DNA of 64,000 nt, from the NCBI GenBank assembly GCA_030549775.1, contig CM060175.1:101848922-101912921 (forward strand), in the 5' to 3' direction. The translations under genes were made by a program, and so were the position numbers. The DNA is from Tamarix chinensis. Lineage: Eukaryota > Streptophyta > Magnoliopsida > Caryophyllales > Tamaricaceae. Below are positions 48,820 to 61,940 of this stretch, one piece after another; position 1 is the first letter of the stretch, and each line of letters opens with the position of its first letter. The notes under the pieces are model-generated. The model ran no database searches and had not been told where the DNA came from. It saw only the letters and a program-made list of their open reading frames with translations.

Positions 48820-49130
48820 AATGTTTGATTATTGTATATGTGTAATTTTCAATCAAATTATAAGATGTGTATTCACCTTTATAAGATTTGTATTTACATT
48901 CACAAATATTTATCTTAAAATGTACATTTATCGATATAAAATGTGTGTTTACCATTATAAAATATGCATTTACCCTACAAAGATGTGTATTATTTCCAAT
49001 AACATGTAGATTTATAATGCATGTATTTGTCATTTATTATTTTATGAATGAAGGATGTATATTCATAGTTGGAATATTTATATTTTTTTGGATAAGATTT
49101 GTATTATTATTATATCTATATAAGATGTTG
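48820..49130. repeat. Degenerate array of (A)AGATGTGTATTTA words, left part
   Basis: Many variants of TATAAGATGTGTATTTAC recur about every 25-35 bp. The same kind of array resumes at 55893-56310, on the other side of the LTR at 49511-55886. 49131-49510 between array and LTR is AT-rich with nothing recognised. Confidence 0.75.
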
Positions 49131-50564
49131 TAACGCCATTAAAATTTATGAACTAACATTCCTCTTTAAAACAAGTTTTCATAAGATAAAGTGATAAAAA
49201 TACCATTAATAGTAATACTTAAATTTAATAATATCGGACAATGCAAATATTTGTCAAACATTTTTAAATTTATAATAATTTAAAATTTATTTAAATGTTT
49301 ATAAGTATCTCAAAAGAATATAATTAACAATACTTTTTATTTGGTATTATGCACAATAATAATAATATATACGAGTATCTCCAATGAGAATTTTTTTCTA
49401 AAAAATAGTAATGATAGTCACATTATTGATGGTGAAAATATAAATTATAGTATCATTACACTTATTAGTGTGTGTAAATCACCAAAGATGAAAAAAAAAG
49501 AACCAGAGTATGCGACATACCCTTAAAATTTGGTAGTAAAATAACAAGAGATAGGACAATTTGTGTAGTACACTAATGAAATATAAAGAGGAAGTTTGTA
49601 ATATATGTTTGTTACAATCACATATTAGTGGTCCAGTAACACATATTAGACAAAAAGTAAAGAGTAAAAGAAACAACACAATATAATAATAAAATGAAAA
49701 GAGAATATAAGCTTGCAAACCCATGTAGTAGTAAAGGGAAGTATTTGAATGAATAGAAGCCAAACACTCGTCAAAATAGCTAGGAAAAAAAAGAAAAAGA
49801 AAGACACACAAAACTAAGTATCTGTAACATGCTTATATATAACATAAATTTATATGGGGTCAGGTGATCCCATGTGCTTCATACTAGCATCATCTATGCC
49901 ATCAAATATTTCTACAAAGTCATAACTATCCATCGAATAAACTAGGGACCATAAAATAAAATCCATCAGTACAACAACACTAAGTAAATTACTATATAAT
50001 ACTAAGCGTGCAATTTTCACATGGATAATATAGAAGGTATCACAAGAGGAATATGGCATAAAAACATTAAATAACACAACCCCATCGCCGATACCAAGTT
50101 CTCAACATACCATTACCCTTACCCTTAATAGCATATAATTTCAATAAGTGATATCAACCATTTTAATTACTTAATTATGTTGAGTTCAAGGATTCTATAA
50201 TTCTTGTACGGTGGAACAAAATAAGGTAGAATGCTCCTAATGACTATTCTCATCCAGTAGAATGAATATGTATAACTCCCATAGTAAAATGCTCCTAACC
50301 ACTATCCTTATCCAATCGAACATGCTAATAAAACTTTCAAGGCATAATGCTCATATCCACTATTCTATTTTAGTATGATTTTTTAGTTTAATATTAATTT
50401 TTTATTAAAGATCATAACCAAAATAACCCATATTAACACAACTAAGGGTAGTACACAAAGGTGACCAATAAGCCATAAAAGAAAACCTGTAAATAACCAA
50501 TCAATAATTTACTTCCTTTTTATTTACTTGTAGGATACAAGAGACAATTTTGAGATAAATAAAG

Positions 50565-50880
50565 TACACCGGTCATATCCGCACACTAAGGCAAGACACT
50601 ACCCTCCAACCTTACAACCCAAATACATATAAAATACACCGGTTATATTGGCACACTTATATGTCAATACGTTCCAACCATAAAATATAGAGAAGTATAG
50701 AGTACACCGGTCATACTAGCACACTAAGCCAACACAATACCCTCTAACTATACAACCCAAAAACATATAAAGTACACTTATCATACTAGTGTATTAAGAT
50801 AACATAATACCCTCTAACCATACAATCTAGAGACGTATAAAGTATACTTGTCATACTGATGTAATGAGGCAGGATAATAC
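50565..50880 (+). repeat. About 65-bp tandem repeat, ACACCGGTCATACTRGCACAC units
   Basis: Five units: AAGTACACCGGTCATA..GCACACTAAGGCAA..ACACTACCCTCYAACC..ACAACCCAAA..ACATATA. The first is near 50567 and the later ones near 50630, 50700, 50770 and 50840. It lies inside the LTR at 49511-55886. Confidence 0.85.
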
Positions 50881-52139
50881 CCTCTAATATATGTCACCTA
50901 ATTTTTTAGTATCAATACCTCTTTTAATATCTGTAAGTCACCTATATAGTAGACGAAGGGCTTACTAATGTACTAAACCAAACCAATGAAGCCAAACTAA
51001 ATTGATGACTCCTACCTCTTTTTTAGGGTTGTCAACCTTAGAGAGTAAACCATTGCCAAATCTTAAGATTTTATACTTTAAATATTAATGTTTTTATTCA
51101 ATGATTAGAGATATCACATAATACACAAATAAATTAAGTTTCCTTATTTAATAATTTTTCCTTATTTTCATTTATTTTAGTTATCCCTAAGGTTAATGAT
51201 TTACCAAAAGTTAAAGTCAACACTAAGGTTAACCCAATCAATCTACTAAGGCCGTCATATTTCTAATTATTCACACTTAGGCGTATTAGGTCACAAATGA
51301 TCAAAATGCCCTTGAAACTAAATTATCACAATATTATCTATTTTTTAATAAAGTTTCTTACTAATTAACATTTTTTCATAAAAGGCTAAAATACAATAAT
51401 TAAAATATTTTAGCATGCATGTAAATTACAAAACATGGCAAATGACCATTTTTCCCATACACATGTATAATCATATAAAATCCTAACATGTATATCTAAC
51501 TCAATGTAAATCACATGCTTTCATACTTAACATCATATAATATATACTAGACATAATTTTGGTATAAAATATACATGGTGCACTTAAATACAAATTTACC
51601 CATAGGTCATACCAATAATAATAATCATGTAAAAATACACCTAAACACGACAGTAAACATATTATAGCATGATTGTATACATTATAAACAAATTAAAATA
51701 CTCCATGATACATAGTTTTATGATAGTATGATAGCATACTTAGAAAAATAAGTACAGCATAACAAGACCTATTTAGGATAATAATTATAACTTAGCACAC
51801 TAGAACCCTAATATTCTATCATGTAATTTTTACATTTTAGGAAGGCATATGAGTTGCCTTAATCCTAAGCAAAAATAGTAAAATATAATCAATCTAACAA
51901 CAAATATATAATCTATTAATAACCCACTCCTTCACCTTAAAAAAAGCCAAACAAAAGTATTTTAGAAACCAAACAAAATGGTGACAACTAATAACCATTG
52001 AACTAAATAAAAACTATTAATAAAGTGCTAAGTTTGAGGGTGAACAACGTGCAGAGCTCACATGGAAGAGGTTGTAATTGCACATGGTCACGATGCTATA
52101 GGGGAAGGATGGGAACTGCATGACATAGGGAGTATGGGA

Positions 52140-55100
52140 TGTAATAGCCTGGAAATTTTCTTAGCCTAATCCCGCATCATTAGCACCCTAATTTGATTCT
52201 AATATCAATAAATCCTATGTTAACCTTAACCTAACTCTTTAATTCCAAAACTTTAACCGAATCCGAAACCTTGACTCGGATAAATCGTAATTCATAAACC
52301 AAAATAAAAATCCACTAAAATCTACACTAATCCTAATTAATTTGGCTAATCTAAAATCACCCTAAACTAACCCTCCAACCCTTCTCTTTTTACTTCTCTT
52401 TTCTTTCTTTCTTCTCCTCCTCCCGCCAACCTCAAGCTACACTTTTAAATTGTTGCAAGTTGCACCACCCACTTGCACCATCACCTTTCTGCATCTATCA
52501 CCCATCACCTTACTTCCTTTATTCTTTTTCTTCTTCTCCTTCTGCTCCTTTATCCCTACCTGACTTCACAAATGACCACACACCTTGCACGCTTCAAGTT
52601 CCACTGCCACTTTACTTCTTACGCAACATCTACATCAACCATCACCACCCTCACTCTGCAATTACTACCCTACCCCTAACCATCCTTTGCAATCATCATC
52701 ATCATTACCTTGCAGCTGCACCATCACCATCGCACACCACCCCTCTATTCTTTTATTCTTCCCCGACTCACACCACACACACACATATGTGGGTGTGTGT
52801 GTGTGTATATATATACACACACTTCACACTCTCCTTCTTTCTCTTTGGTTTTGCCTCATTCTGTCCATCTTTGTATCAAAGAGCCATTGCCCGAGCTCCC
52901 TCTTCCTTCTCCTTTTCTCCTTCTCTCTCTTCTTCTTATTATTCTTCCTTCTTTCCCTATTTTGCATGTACACCACTGTTTTCACCACTGTGCACCACCT
53001 TGGCCACCACTCATTACCCTTTAGCCAGTGGAGCGACCACCAAGGTCACCCCAACCTTCCCCCTATGCCATCGCCATCCATCACCACTAACTGCCACCTC
53101 TTTTCCCTTCTTCTTCCTCTCGTTCATCGCAGCATTTCAGAGTGCATGACCTGTGCACGACCTACTATATGGTCGTGCAACACTTAAATTTCCTACTACA
53201 CAGCCATGCAACTCTTACACCGCTTGGCCGTGCATCTTTTCTCCTCTCGATTTGTTGTGCACTGTTGATGTATAGCCATGCAACATATTTTCTCTTGACC
53301 ATGAGCTGTATCGCCTGCTACATAGCCGTATAACTTTATTTCCTTGGTCGTGCACCCTTATTTTCACCTATTTTTACCCTCTTTACCTTGATTTCTCCTT
53401 TGATTTAACTCTTCAAACCTAATCGTGAATTTTATTATTTTTCGTAGGTTATATTCCAGTAGCTTCGGAGGACGAAGTATAGGATTTTCATGCTTAGAGC
53501 TTGATTTCCTAGTTGGTAAGGATACTATTCGATGTTTAGGATTTTTGGTGTTATTTGCTGGTACGGTTATATGTGTTTTTTTTATGGTACTGTTGATATA
53601 TGATGTAACATGTGTTGATCTTGATACTTTGTGATGATATGAATGTTATGTTGAAAGAAAGTGAGAATTGGTGAACAGTACCATTATGTTATGATTTTGT
53701 TGGGATAATGTCATATTTGGGGAAATATATCCTATGGCATGAAATATGAACTTAAGGATATTATATTATTAAAAGAAAATAAGAATGGCAATAGGTACCA
53801 TTATTATTTTGCTGTGATAATGTCATAATTGTGAAAATATATATATTATGGTATGAAATATAGGCTAAGTGAGTTTTTGATAAATGGACTTAAGAATTCT
53901 CATGAGGTATGATGATTAATTGTGGACTCGAAAAATAATATGTATGGAAAAATAAAAGTTTTTATTTGTGCTTAAGGGTAACTTGGTCATTATGGGATAA
54001 TAAGGAAATTTTGGTATTTTATGTGTTAGGAGGTTTAAAATATGATATTAATAGCGTGAGGAATTCATGGAAGTATTATGGTTATTTAGGGTTCTTAAAT
54101 GATTTAATGGCTAATTTGGGGCAAACTATCTTGTAATGATAATACCATTATTACATGTTTAAGATTGAGAGGTTACCTATCGGGATTAGTAATCATAAAA
54201 ATTTCATGGTAGGTGTTATGACAATTCTATAGAATTTGGGTCTTGGATATTTCCGTGATTAACATATCGGGATGAGATTATTAAAGCATAATTATGGGAA
54301 TTAGGTAGTGCATATTGGGTATAATAAAAATGAGGGGATTTAGAGAGGATATAATATAAGTTGTGTGGATTAATCAATATGGGAGAATAAATACTAAATG
54401 GAGTGTAATTAGGGTTTGAAAGGACTTAAGGACTTGGACTTATGCTATATATGTATTTGTTTTGAATGTGTCCTATGCCTGAGAATCAATATTGAATAAG
54501 ATACTAATCACTTAAAGTGAAAAAGCACGTGAGTAGAGCCAGTGTGATCTATTTTTCTATATATATATTTGTATTCTCGTTCCACCGGAAAGAATAGTGA
54601 GTCGGGTGTGTTGTCCCTAAGAAGAGCTTTAGACCATTCTACCGGTTTAAGAATAGTGGGGTTCCTGCACTCAATGTATATAAAAGAATGAAAATCGATT
54701 ATATTTAACAAAGGAATATGGACCATATTCTGTCTTATGAGATGTTTTATTTATTTGGTCATTCTCTTATTATCTAATGTGAGAGCATGTACTATTTTTA
54801 TCCCTACTTTGATAGTATTGTTCCCTTACTCATTACATAGCGTACTGACTACTCGTTTTGTGGGTGTTACTCATTTCCATGAGTATAAGGCCCTGAATCT
54901 TTTGTGCAAGTCTTAGAAGATCAGATAGATGATTATGCTGCCTATGATGCCTTATGTGGAGATGGGTGACTTCATCTATGTTAGGGTCGGGTGAAGAGTA
55001 ATTTTTATCCGATTTATGTATTTAACTGGATACCTTTTTTGGACTCTTGATCCATAGTATCCCCCCTTTGTATTTTGTATTGTTAAACTTGGAGTTAGGC

Positions 55101-55301
55101 TCCAAACTTAGTATTGTACTATAAATGTTCTTTTATTTCTAATTTCCTTGTGTGACTTTAAATGCTTTACCCTTATAATTGATGTAAGGATGGTTGCATA
55201 AGCCAGAATTATGTCAATCACGTTGGTAACCCCTACTATTTTGCTTAATTACTTCCGCTGTAGAATGAAATCTTTCAGTAGTAAAAAATTGAGGTGTTAT
55301 A
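52140..55301 (-). mobile_element. Solo LTR, 3162 bp, minus orientation, TSD TGGGA
   Basis: Plus strand starts TGTAATAGCCTGGAAATTTT and ends GTAAAAAATTGAGGTGTTATA. An exact 5-bp duplication TGGGA lies at 52135-52139 and 55302-55306. In order it holds a pyrimidine-rich block (52380-53130), a CGGAGGACGAAGTATAGGAT box (53466), the conserved GATACTAATCACTTAAAGTG motif (54500-54520), CCACCGG repeat units (54585-54660) and the terminal hairpin. The internal ORF of 229 codons at 52460-53149 is low-complexity (Ser/Thr/Pro/His/Leu) and is not a gene. Confidence 0.92.
52771..52823. repeat. (CA)n / (GT)n / (TA)n compound repeat with dyad symmetry
   Basis: CACACACACATATGTGGGTG, then GTGTGTGTGTATATATATAC, then ACACAC. 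CA and GT runs face each other and can form a hairpin. It is inside the solo LTR at 52140-55301. Confidence 0.9.
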
Positions 55302-55892
55302 TGGGAGGTTCACATTAGATGAGGGATGGTAGCAAAATGAAAGGGTGAGGGTGGTGGTTTTGTGTGAAAGGATGACATAAAAAATGGGGAAGCAAGAGAA
55401 GGCTATGGTTGCTAAAATTATGATAGAAGTAGGTAGAGGTTTTACGAACAATGTAGAGATAACATAAAGAAGGAGAAATAAGAAAGGAAGGAAGATTCGA
55501 TGGTGGTAGTGATCAACATTGTCGATCACGTTGCCGGTTGCTTGTTCATGAGTCCTCCATATTGTTGGTGCCAAGTTATTTGAAGTTGGGACGTTGCAAA
55601 ATGATGATTTCATGAGAAAGAAAAAGGGAAAGAGTGGAGTATATTGTTAGGATTAGTTTGGTTAGGTTAGGGTTTTTGGGTAAAGAAATCAAATTAGGAA
55701 AAATAATAGTTAATAGTGAAGATACATAAAAAGGAAAATATGAAAAATAAGTAGGGTAACATTATTTAAGAAATGGTTTTGGTTATAGTTTAAGGGTTAA
55801 AAATTAAGTTAAGGTACATGGTTGAGTTTTGAATAATAGGCTAAACACCTAAAAACAATTGTTTATGAAATTTCGGGGGTATTATGGATGTA

Positions 55893-56310
55893 TATTGTTA
55901 AAAGAAGATGTGCATTTATAACTATAAAATGTGCATGTCCTATAAATATATGTATTATTCAATAAGGTGTGTATTTATAATATATGTATTTTTACATTAT
56001 TATTTTATACATGAAGGATGTGTATTTATAGATGTATTCATCTCTTATTGTTTTATAGATAATTATGTGTATTTATATAAGAAAGTTATGTATTTTGTTG
56101 GATAAGATGTGTATTCTTATAAGGGATGCACCCAAAATATGCAAGTTTTATTAGATAAAATGTTTATTATTTTAAAGATAAAGTTTACTAAATTTACAAA
56201 AATTCAATCATGTTCACTATGATCCTAAGAGAGATGTATATTTTACCATAAATTATGTGTATTTATGTATTGAATATGTGTATTTACATATAAGAGATGT
56301 GTATTTATGA
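55893..56310. repeat. Degenerate array of GATGTGTATTTATA words, right part
   Basis: More than ten variants of ATGTGTATTTATA (near 55910, 55960, 56020, 56068, 56105, 56262, 56279, 56300). The words match those at 48820-49130, suggesting that the LTR at 49511-55886 inserted into or beside one array. A short non-array piece (56140-56230) interrupts it. Confidence 0.75.
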
Positions 56311-56329
56311 TCCACCTTCCATGTTATAA

Positions 56330-57239
56330 TTAAAAAAAATATTAATCATATTATAGAATTGTCACTGCTAGTAGCACTATGCAATTTGTGGAGGATAATA
56401 CAAGGAAGGAAGTAATGAAACACACAAGAAGAATTTGAATTTTGGTCATTGACGGGAGAAGACACAACAATGTTTCCTCCATTCTCTTTCCATGTATTAA
56501 AAGAATATTAAATCAACTATATTTTTTTATAAATTGAACTAATAAATAATAAGAGTTATTGCTAAAGAAAATAACCGAAGCATGAGGTGGGAAGAAGATA
56601 GGTATGAAAAAGCCACTGATCTTATCTATATGCATTGGGCATTAACTTTAGATATAAATTATAAATTTCATCACTTAATTGTATGAGATTGAAGAAGGAA
56701 ATAGAAGGGAATCTTAGGTATCATAGGTTGTGTGTACGATAAACCTCCATATCTTAAAAACTGTAATAGATAACAAATAAATAATATATTATCTTTGAAT
56801 CTTTATTCAATTTATTTGTCAAATATTTTACATTATCTTATCTTATTTTATTTCACTTGTTTATGATTTTGGGACCCTTTAATTAGTTATATATAAAATG
56901 TTGACTATCTTATTCTTTTTTTACTATAAATATCAAATACCCCTCAATGTCTATACCTTTGCTACACGATGCTTATAGTGTAAACAATATGCATTTTAGT
57001 TTATGTTTATAAGGGAAATTATCTTCAATTTAAGGAACTACACAAATAAAATAACTATATGATTTTTTTATATTTCTTTCTACAAATAGAAATGTGTATT
57101 GATATATTTTCGACATAATAAAAGTCTTATTTAAAATATTATCTTGTTAAAGTAATTTTTTCTAATTTCATCAAATAATTGTTCAAAATTTTCAATATAA
57201 AATAGTATTGTTGCAAAATTTTAATATTAGTGTACAAAA
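56330..57239. other. AT-rich intergenic DNA
   Basis: No gene, element end or clear repeat was recognised. Confidence 0.35.
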
Positions 57240-57740
57240 ATCATCATGCAATTATAGAAAATATATCACATACCTGTTGAAAAATCATCATATAGTTGCT
57301 AAAAAATATCACATAATTGTTAAAAAGTAGTACAAAGTACAAACAATGATGAAATTTCATTACAAAAATTGTTTAAAAATATCACCTATTTATTGAAAAA
57401 TTGTAGAATATCGTAATATATGTGTTTAAAAGTTAGTACACTGACAATGAAAAATTGTTCCAATAGTTGTATAAAAAAGTATCATATAGTTGTTGAAAGA
57501 TCAATTAAATAATAGTGAAAAAAACAACATAACAATTGATTGAAAAGCAATACAACAATGATGATGATTTTAATTATATCACTTGTCAAAATACCATCAC
57601 ATACTTTTGAAAAATTATCACATAGACATTTGAAAATTTATACAACAATGGTTAAAATTTTCATTAAAATAATTATTGAAAAATCATCACATATTAAACA
57701 ACTATTAGTAGAGAAAAATCTAAGAAGAATTTTGATATCA
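57240..57740. repeat. Degenerate tandem repeat around GAAAAATCATCACATAGTTG
   Basis: Variants of TTGAAAAATCATCACATAGTTG recur (near 57277, 57300, 57385, 57480, 57606, 57676) at irregular intervals of about 20-100 bp, mixed with ACAACAATGATGA words. Non-coding. Confidence 0.65.
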
Positions 57741-58289
57741 TTTTTTTATTAAATAAAATTAAAGGTATTCTAATTTTTTTAAATAAAAAAGGAAAGTTTA
57801 ATATATTCACAAAATAACGCCATTATAAAATAAAAGGTTGCCTATATTTATAAAAATGTCATCAATTATATGGTATATACCCTAACCTTCTCACATTAGA
57901 GTTTGTTTTTTTTCCTTTTTGTGTTATGGAGTTTCAAAGGCATAAATTCTCTAAAAAAATCATATATCATGTCGGTATCTAAATTCTAACCTAAGCTCTA
58001 AAAAATAAAGTAAACATTAGTAAAAGAATAGGAATAGAATTTATTTAAAGAAAGGTAACCCTTCATGTCTCTAATGAAGATAATTGATATGTAACATTAT
58101 TTTGGCCACACCCTTTTAGGCTTAATGATGTCAAATTTTATAGTGCACACATTGTGATCGGAGTTTAACCCTTCCACTAAGGGCATAACCATTTCCCTCA
58201 AAAAATTACTCAAACAACAAAGCTTGTCATGACTCACGAGGGAGCTGAAATCTCATAACCACTTTTGTAACAAAGTATGCATTCTCTTG

Positions 58290-58500
58290 CAGAACACTTG
58301 TCCTCAATCTTAACCTTATGACATTTTAAGTATCTACCAACAAATTTTTCAACCTCTTACATCATACGAAGCCACAAATAGATCCGATTTAGGTCCTTAT
58401 GCAACTTATCTCCTATAGGGGGGTGAAATAAAGCAAATAATGATCTTCCTCTAAAATATTCCTCTGAGATCTAATACTACTATCCTCAAAGATATTAAAC
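58290..58500 (-). pseudogene. Ty3-gypsy integrase relic (H2C2 zinc-binding region)
   Basis: The minus strand reads RSQRNILEEDHYLL, then GDKLHKDLNRIYLWLRMM stop EVEKFVGRYLKCHKVKIE. This follows the known integrase pattern HPGxxKMYRDLKxxYWWxxMKKDVxxFVxxCxxCQxVKxE. The first Cys is Tyr and the Trp pair is LWL, with a stop and frame changes, so it is dead. The catalytic core downstream was not recognisable. Orientation is opposite to the Athila-type element that follows. Confidence 0.6.
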
Positions 58501-58559
58501 CCTCATGCTATTCCTATAAAATATTACTTCTAATCCTCTAAAGCTTGATAGTTGATAAA

Positions 58560-60303
58560 CCGATCGGTTTCTATATTTTCACCTTGCTACATGATAAATT
58601 GGTAAAATAAATAATATTTGGATGATTTTAACTCTTGATATATGCATGTTTCTATTGGTTCTATATGCATATTGTTAGATTTTCTATTATATTTGTGGAT
58701 ATTGCGTCCTTTGGTATTTTGTTTTGTAGGTAAACTTAATGGATGCAAACAAGGTTAAGACAAGTTAGTATCAAGGCTTTGAGCAGGCATTGTAAAGAAT
58801 TTAGCATGTATATGGCCTCATTAATTTCAGTGATCATTAAACTTGATTGAAAAGGTGAAGAATGTTTCCTTTGATGCCACATCAATTTAGAGAATTAAAA
58901 AGAGAAAAATTTATACATCTTCTTATTATCTTTCTAACCATCCAATATCATATTGTTTTGACTCCAAACAATGAAGTTATGAACATTTTTCTACAACTTG
59001 TCCATTGCATCAGACGGGGCACAACCGTATACCAGATGAGGCACTTCCATGCATAAATTCTCTGTAAGAGTAAAGCAATGCATGGTTTGGCTGTGTGAGA
59101 ATGGCACAAATGTGTGGAACAATGATGAGAGCAAAGAAGATACGCGGTCTGGCTATACTTGGCTGTGTAAGAAAGGCACAACCATAGGGTAGAATGTTGA
59201 GCACAAAGAAGAAGCACAATTTGGCCATGTGAATTTGGCACAATCATGTGCTCAAAAAATATTGAGAGTAATAACACCACACGTTCTGACCGTAAAAGAC
59301 AGTCACAACTTTGTGAAGTTAGCTCCATGATGCACAACCCATCCCATTTTGTGATCGAGCTAGATCTGAATGAAAGGAGAGAAAAGGGACACGGGCGGGG
59401 GGAGGAGGATTTTATTATTACTTATTTCTCTATATTTTTCTATAGAAAAAAAACTCCATTAATGTAACTAAAAATTTCATTATTAATTCTTAAATGTAGT
59501 TCTAGTCTTAAATCTTGTATGCACTCTTGACATCGGATTCTAGCATTTATTAATGATTTCCTCTTTTTTATCATCTTTTGTTAGTTATTATGTTTAATGT
59601 TATTTATATTACTACATTTTATTTCTTGCATTTTATTGCAATTATGAGTGAGCAAGTTTCTTTTCTAGGATTGGATCTAGTTTAAAATTTTAAATGATGA
59701 TAACTTAGTTTAATTTCCATTCTGATTGCTTAAATTTGTAAAGTCAATTGTTAGTTCTTCATTTATGGTTGAGTTTCTTGATCACTGACTTGACTAGACA
59801 TAGGTATTTAATCAAATGAGTAAAAGGTGAAGATTAATAACCATAAATATAACAATTGAACATAAGAATTGAACCACAAAAGTAGGTTAGAATCTTTTGG
59901 GGATTTTATTAATTTAGCACATAAGGTAATAGATTTAATTTGATTTAATACCATGAAAATAGGTTATTAAATTGGATTTTCTGTGACTATTAAACCTTGA
60001 AAGAGGCTATTAGTTATTTCAAACTATTTCACCCTCTCAGATTTAAGTAATTGTTTGGAGACTAAATTGATTATTTATTAATTATTGATTTATGATGATA
60101 ATCCAATCCTAAGCTTTTAATTATATTTTTACTACTGTTAACATAACCAATTGATTTTATTCCGTTATACATTTTTTATTCTCCAAATTTGATTTATTTA
60201 GATAGCTGAAATAGTATAAATCAGTACTAAACAACAAAGTCCCTATAAGACACGGCCCTAATGTGCTATAACAAGTCCATGCACTTGTGGATTTAGCCCA
60301 TCA
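58560..60303 (+). mobile_element. Athila-type LTR, first of two tandem diverged copies
   Basis: The run from GACATCGGATTCTAGCATTT (59529) through TTTATTTCTTGCATTTTATT (59618) to ACAAAGTCCCTATAAGACAC (60234) and GCACTTGTGGATTTAGCCCA (60281-60300) has counterparts in the same order at 60917-61690. CA at 60302-60303 may be its end. The 59000-59250 part has GGCACAANC and TGGCTGTGT words repeated several times. The left boundary is not fixed. Confidence 0.6.
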
Positions 60304-61695
60304 CTTTGCCTCTATTTTATGACACTTTTTCATATAATTCATGAACTTTATGGTAGTATATGTCTCTTATTCTCACTATTGCTCTCTTGATATTTATTTT
60401 TTAGGGATTTGAACAAAAATGCACAAATTAAAGGAACTAGAGCATGGATTTGGAGTAAGGACTATCCATGGAAGGCATTGAAAGAATATGAATGATTCCC
60501 ACATGCATGGGGGGAAGAGGATAAAGGCTAATAAGTTAAAAAGAGGATGAGAAGACCGCATTTTTAGTTAAGGCACAACTGTCCAATGTTCAATGCACTG
60601 ACATGGCATAATTGTGCACCAAAGGGAAAGAAAAGCAGTGATAGTTGAGGAAACTAAACCTGCACGATTTGCCCCATGTAATAATTTTCACAATCCTATA
60701 TCATCCATTTACACACCAAGGAGAGCAGAAAAGTTGCACGATCAAATAGTGCAAGCAAGCCATGACTGTACAGTAGACGATTACTCATTTTTTGCATCAT
60801 AGAATGTTGGACTTTCTATATTCTCCCTTTCTATGGAGACAAAAACTCCATATTTGAATATTTGATTCCTTGATTCTAATCTTAGTTTTAGATTTAGTTG
60901 TAGGTATGGTACGCTCTCCTGACACCGGATTCCAACATTTATCTATGGTTTCATCTTTTTTTCCCCCTCTTTCTATTTACTATGTCTAATATTAATTATG
61001 TTCCTGTATTTTATTTCTTGCATTTTACAACAATTATGAGTGGGCATATATCTTTTCTAGGGTTGAATTAGGTCTATATTGGTGTTATGATGATGGATTT
61101 ATATGTGTGTTGTATATATAAATCTTATGCAATGTTTTTATGTTAGAAATAACTATCATGAATCGAGTTTGATGAAATTTTACTCTCATAGATATTGACT
61201 ATAATTGAAAGGTTGAAATCAATGTCAGTACTTAACATATGAATAATAAAGAACGCAATAAAAAAAGTAGATGTTGGTTTCTTAAGGGTTATTAAACTGG
61301 TGACACTTAATGGATTCAACTTAATTTATTAGCCATAAAAGTAGTTGATGAATTAGGTTGAATACATTTTTAGACCTTAAAAGAGGCAAGAGAATCTCAC
61401 TAGATGATTTTTTCACAACCATTTGAGATAACGTACAATGCTGCATTAATCTGTTGATTGTATATCGAGATTGAGATTTAAGCTTGATCCTTGGTTATAT
61501 TATCCTTGTTCTAGATTTTATATTTTGTTAGTCATTGCATTCATTTTCATACGTCATATCCATATTTTCACTATTAGTTAATCTAGAGATGAAAAATAGT
61601 TGAAACCCATACTCAATAACAAAGTCCATGTGGGATACGACCTTGACGTGCAATAATAAGTCTGTATGATTGCGGATTTAGCCCGTATAGTTTTT
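60304..61695 (+). mobile_element. Athila-type LTR, second tandem copy (5' LTR of the gag-bearing element)
   Basis: Counterparts of the first copy: GACACCGGATTCCAACATTT (60920), TTTATTTCTTGCATTTTACA (61011), ACAAAGTCCATGTGGGATAC (61620) and GATTGCGGATTTAGCCCGTA (61668-61687). It ends directly before the primer-binding site, fixing its role as 5' LTR. The divergence between the two copies is large, so they are not a recent pair. Confidence 0.68.
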
Positions 61696-61713
61696 TGGCA
61701 CCATTGTTGGGTA
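61696..61713 (+). other. Primer-binding site, tRNA-Asp type (decayed)
   Basis: TGGCACCATTGTTGGGTA matches the Athila-type PBS TGGCGCCGTTGCCGGGGA at 13 of 18 positions. Four of the five changes are C-to-T or G-to-A. The tRNA-Asp assignment is from memory of the family. Confidence 0.7.
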
Positions 61714-61940
61714 ATTTAACTAGTTGATGTTGAATCTTCTTTACTTGGTCAGACTATATTTTTATTTTTATTTTGTTTTTCTTTGATTGAAATATCCCTT
61801 GCTTTTGTTTTCAAGCACTTTATATGCAACTGTCTCATTAACTTTGGCCTCCTATTGAGTTTGATCCTTATATTGAGTGAAAATTAGCTGAATTAAGGAA
61901 GTAGGTATGTAAGAAAAAAGCAGGAATGAGGGCAAAAATC

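Larger units (their letters stand above)
49511..55886 (+). mobile_element. Degenerate large-family LTR, plus orientation, split by a solo LTR
   Basis: The start TGCGACATACCCTTAAAATT is a decayed form of TGTAACACCCCCAAATTT. About 700 bp in is the repeat block with CTCCTAACCACTATCCTTATCC units (50220-50370). A series of short ACACCGGTCATACT repeats follows (50565-50880), then a purine-rich block interrupted at 52139 and resuming at 55302. The tail AAATTTCGGGGGTATTATG ends near 55886. Without the inserted LTR it is about 3.2 kb. The left terminus is the least certain part. Confidence 0.6.

Noticed and set aside
52460..53187. 229- and 200-codon ORFs in overlapping frames.
   Set aside because: Pyrimidine-rich LTR block giving Ser/Pro/Leu/His low-complexity peptides. 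The frames overlap each other and sit in a solo LTR with a TSD.
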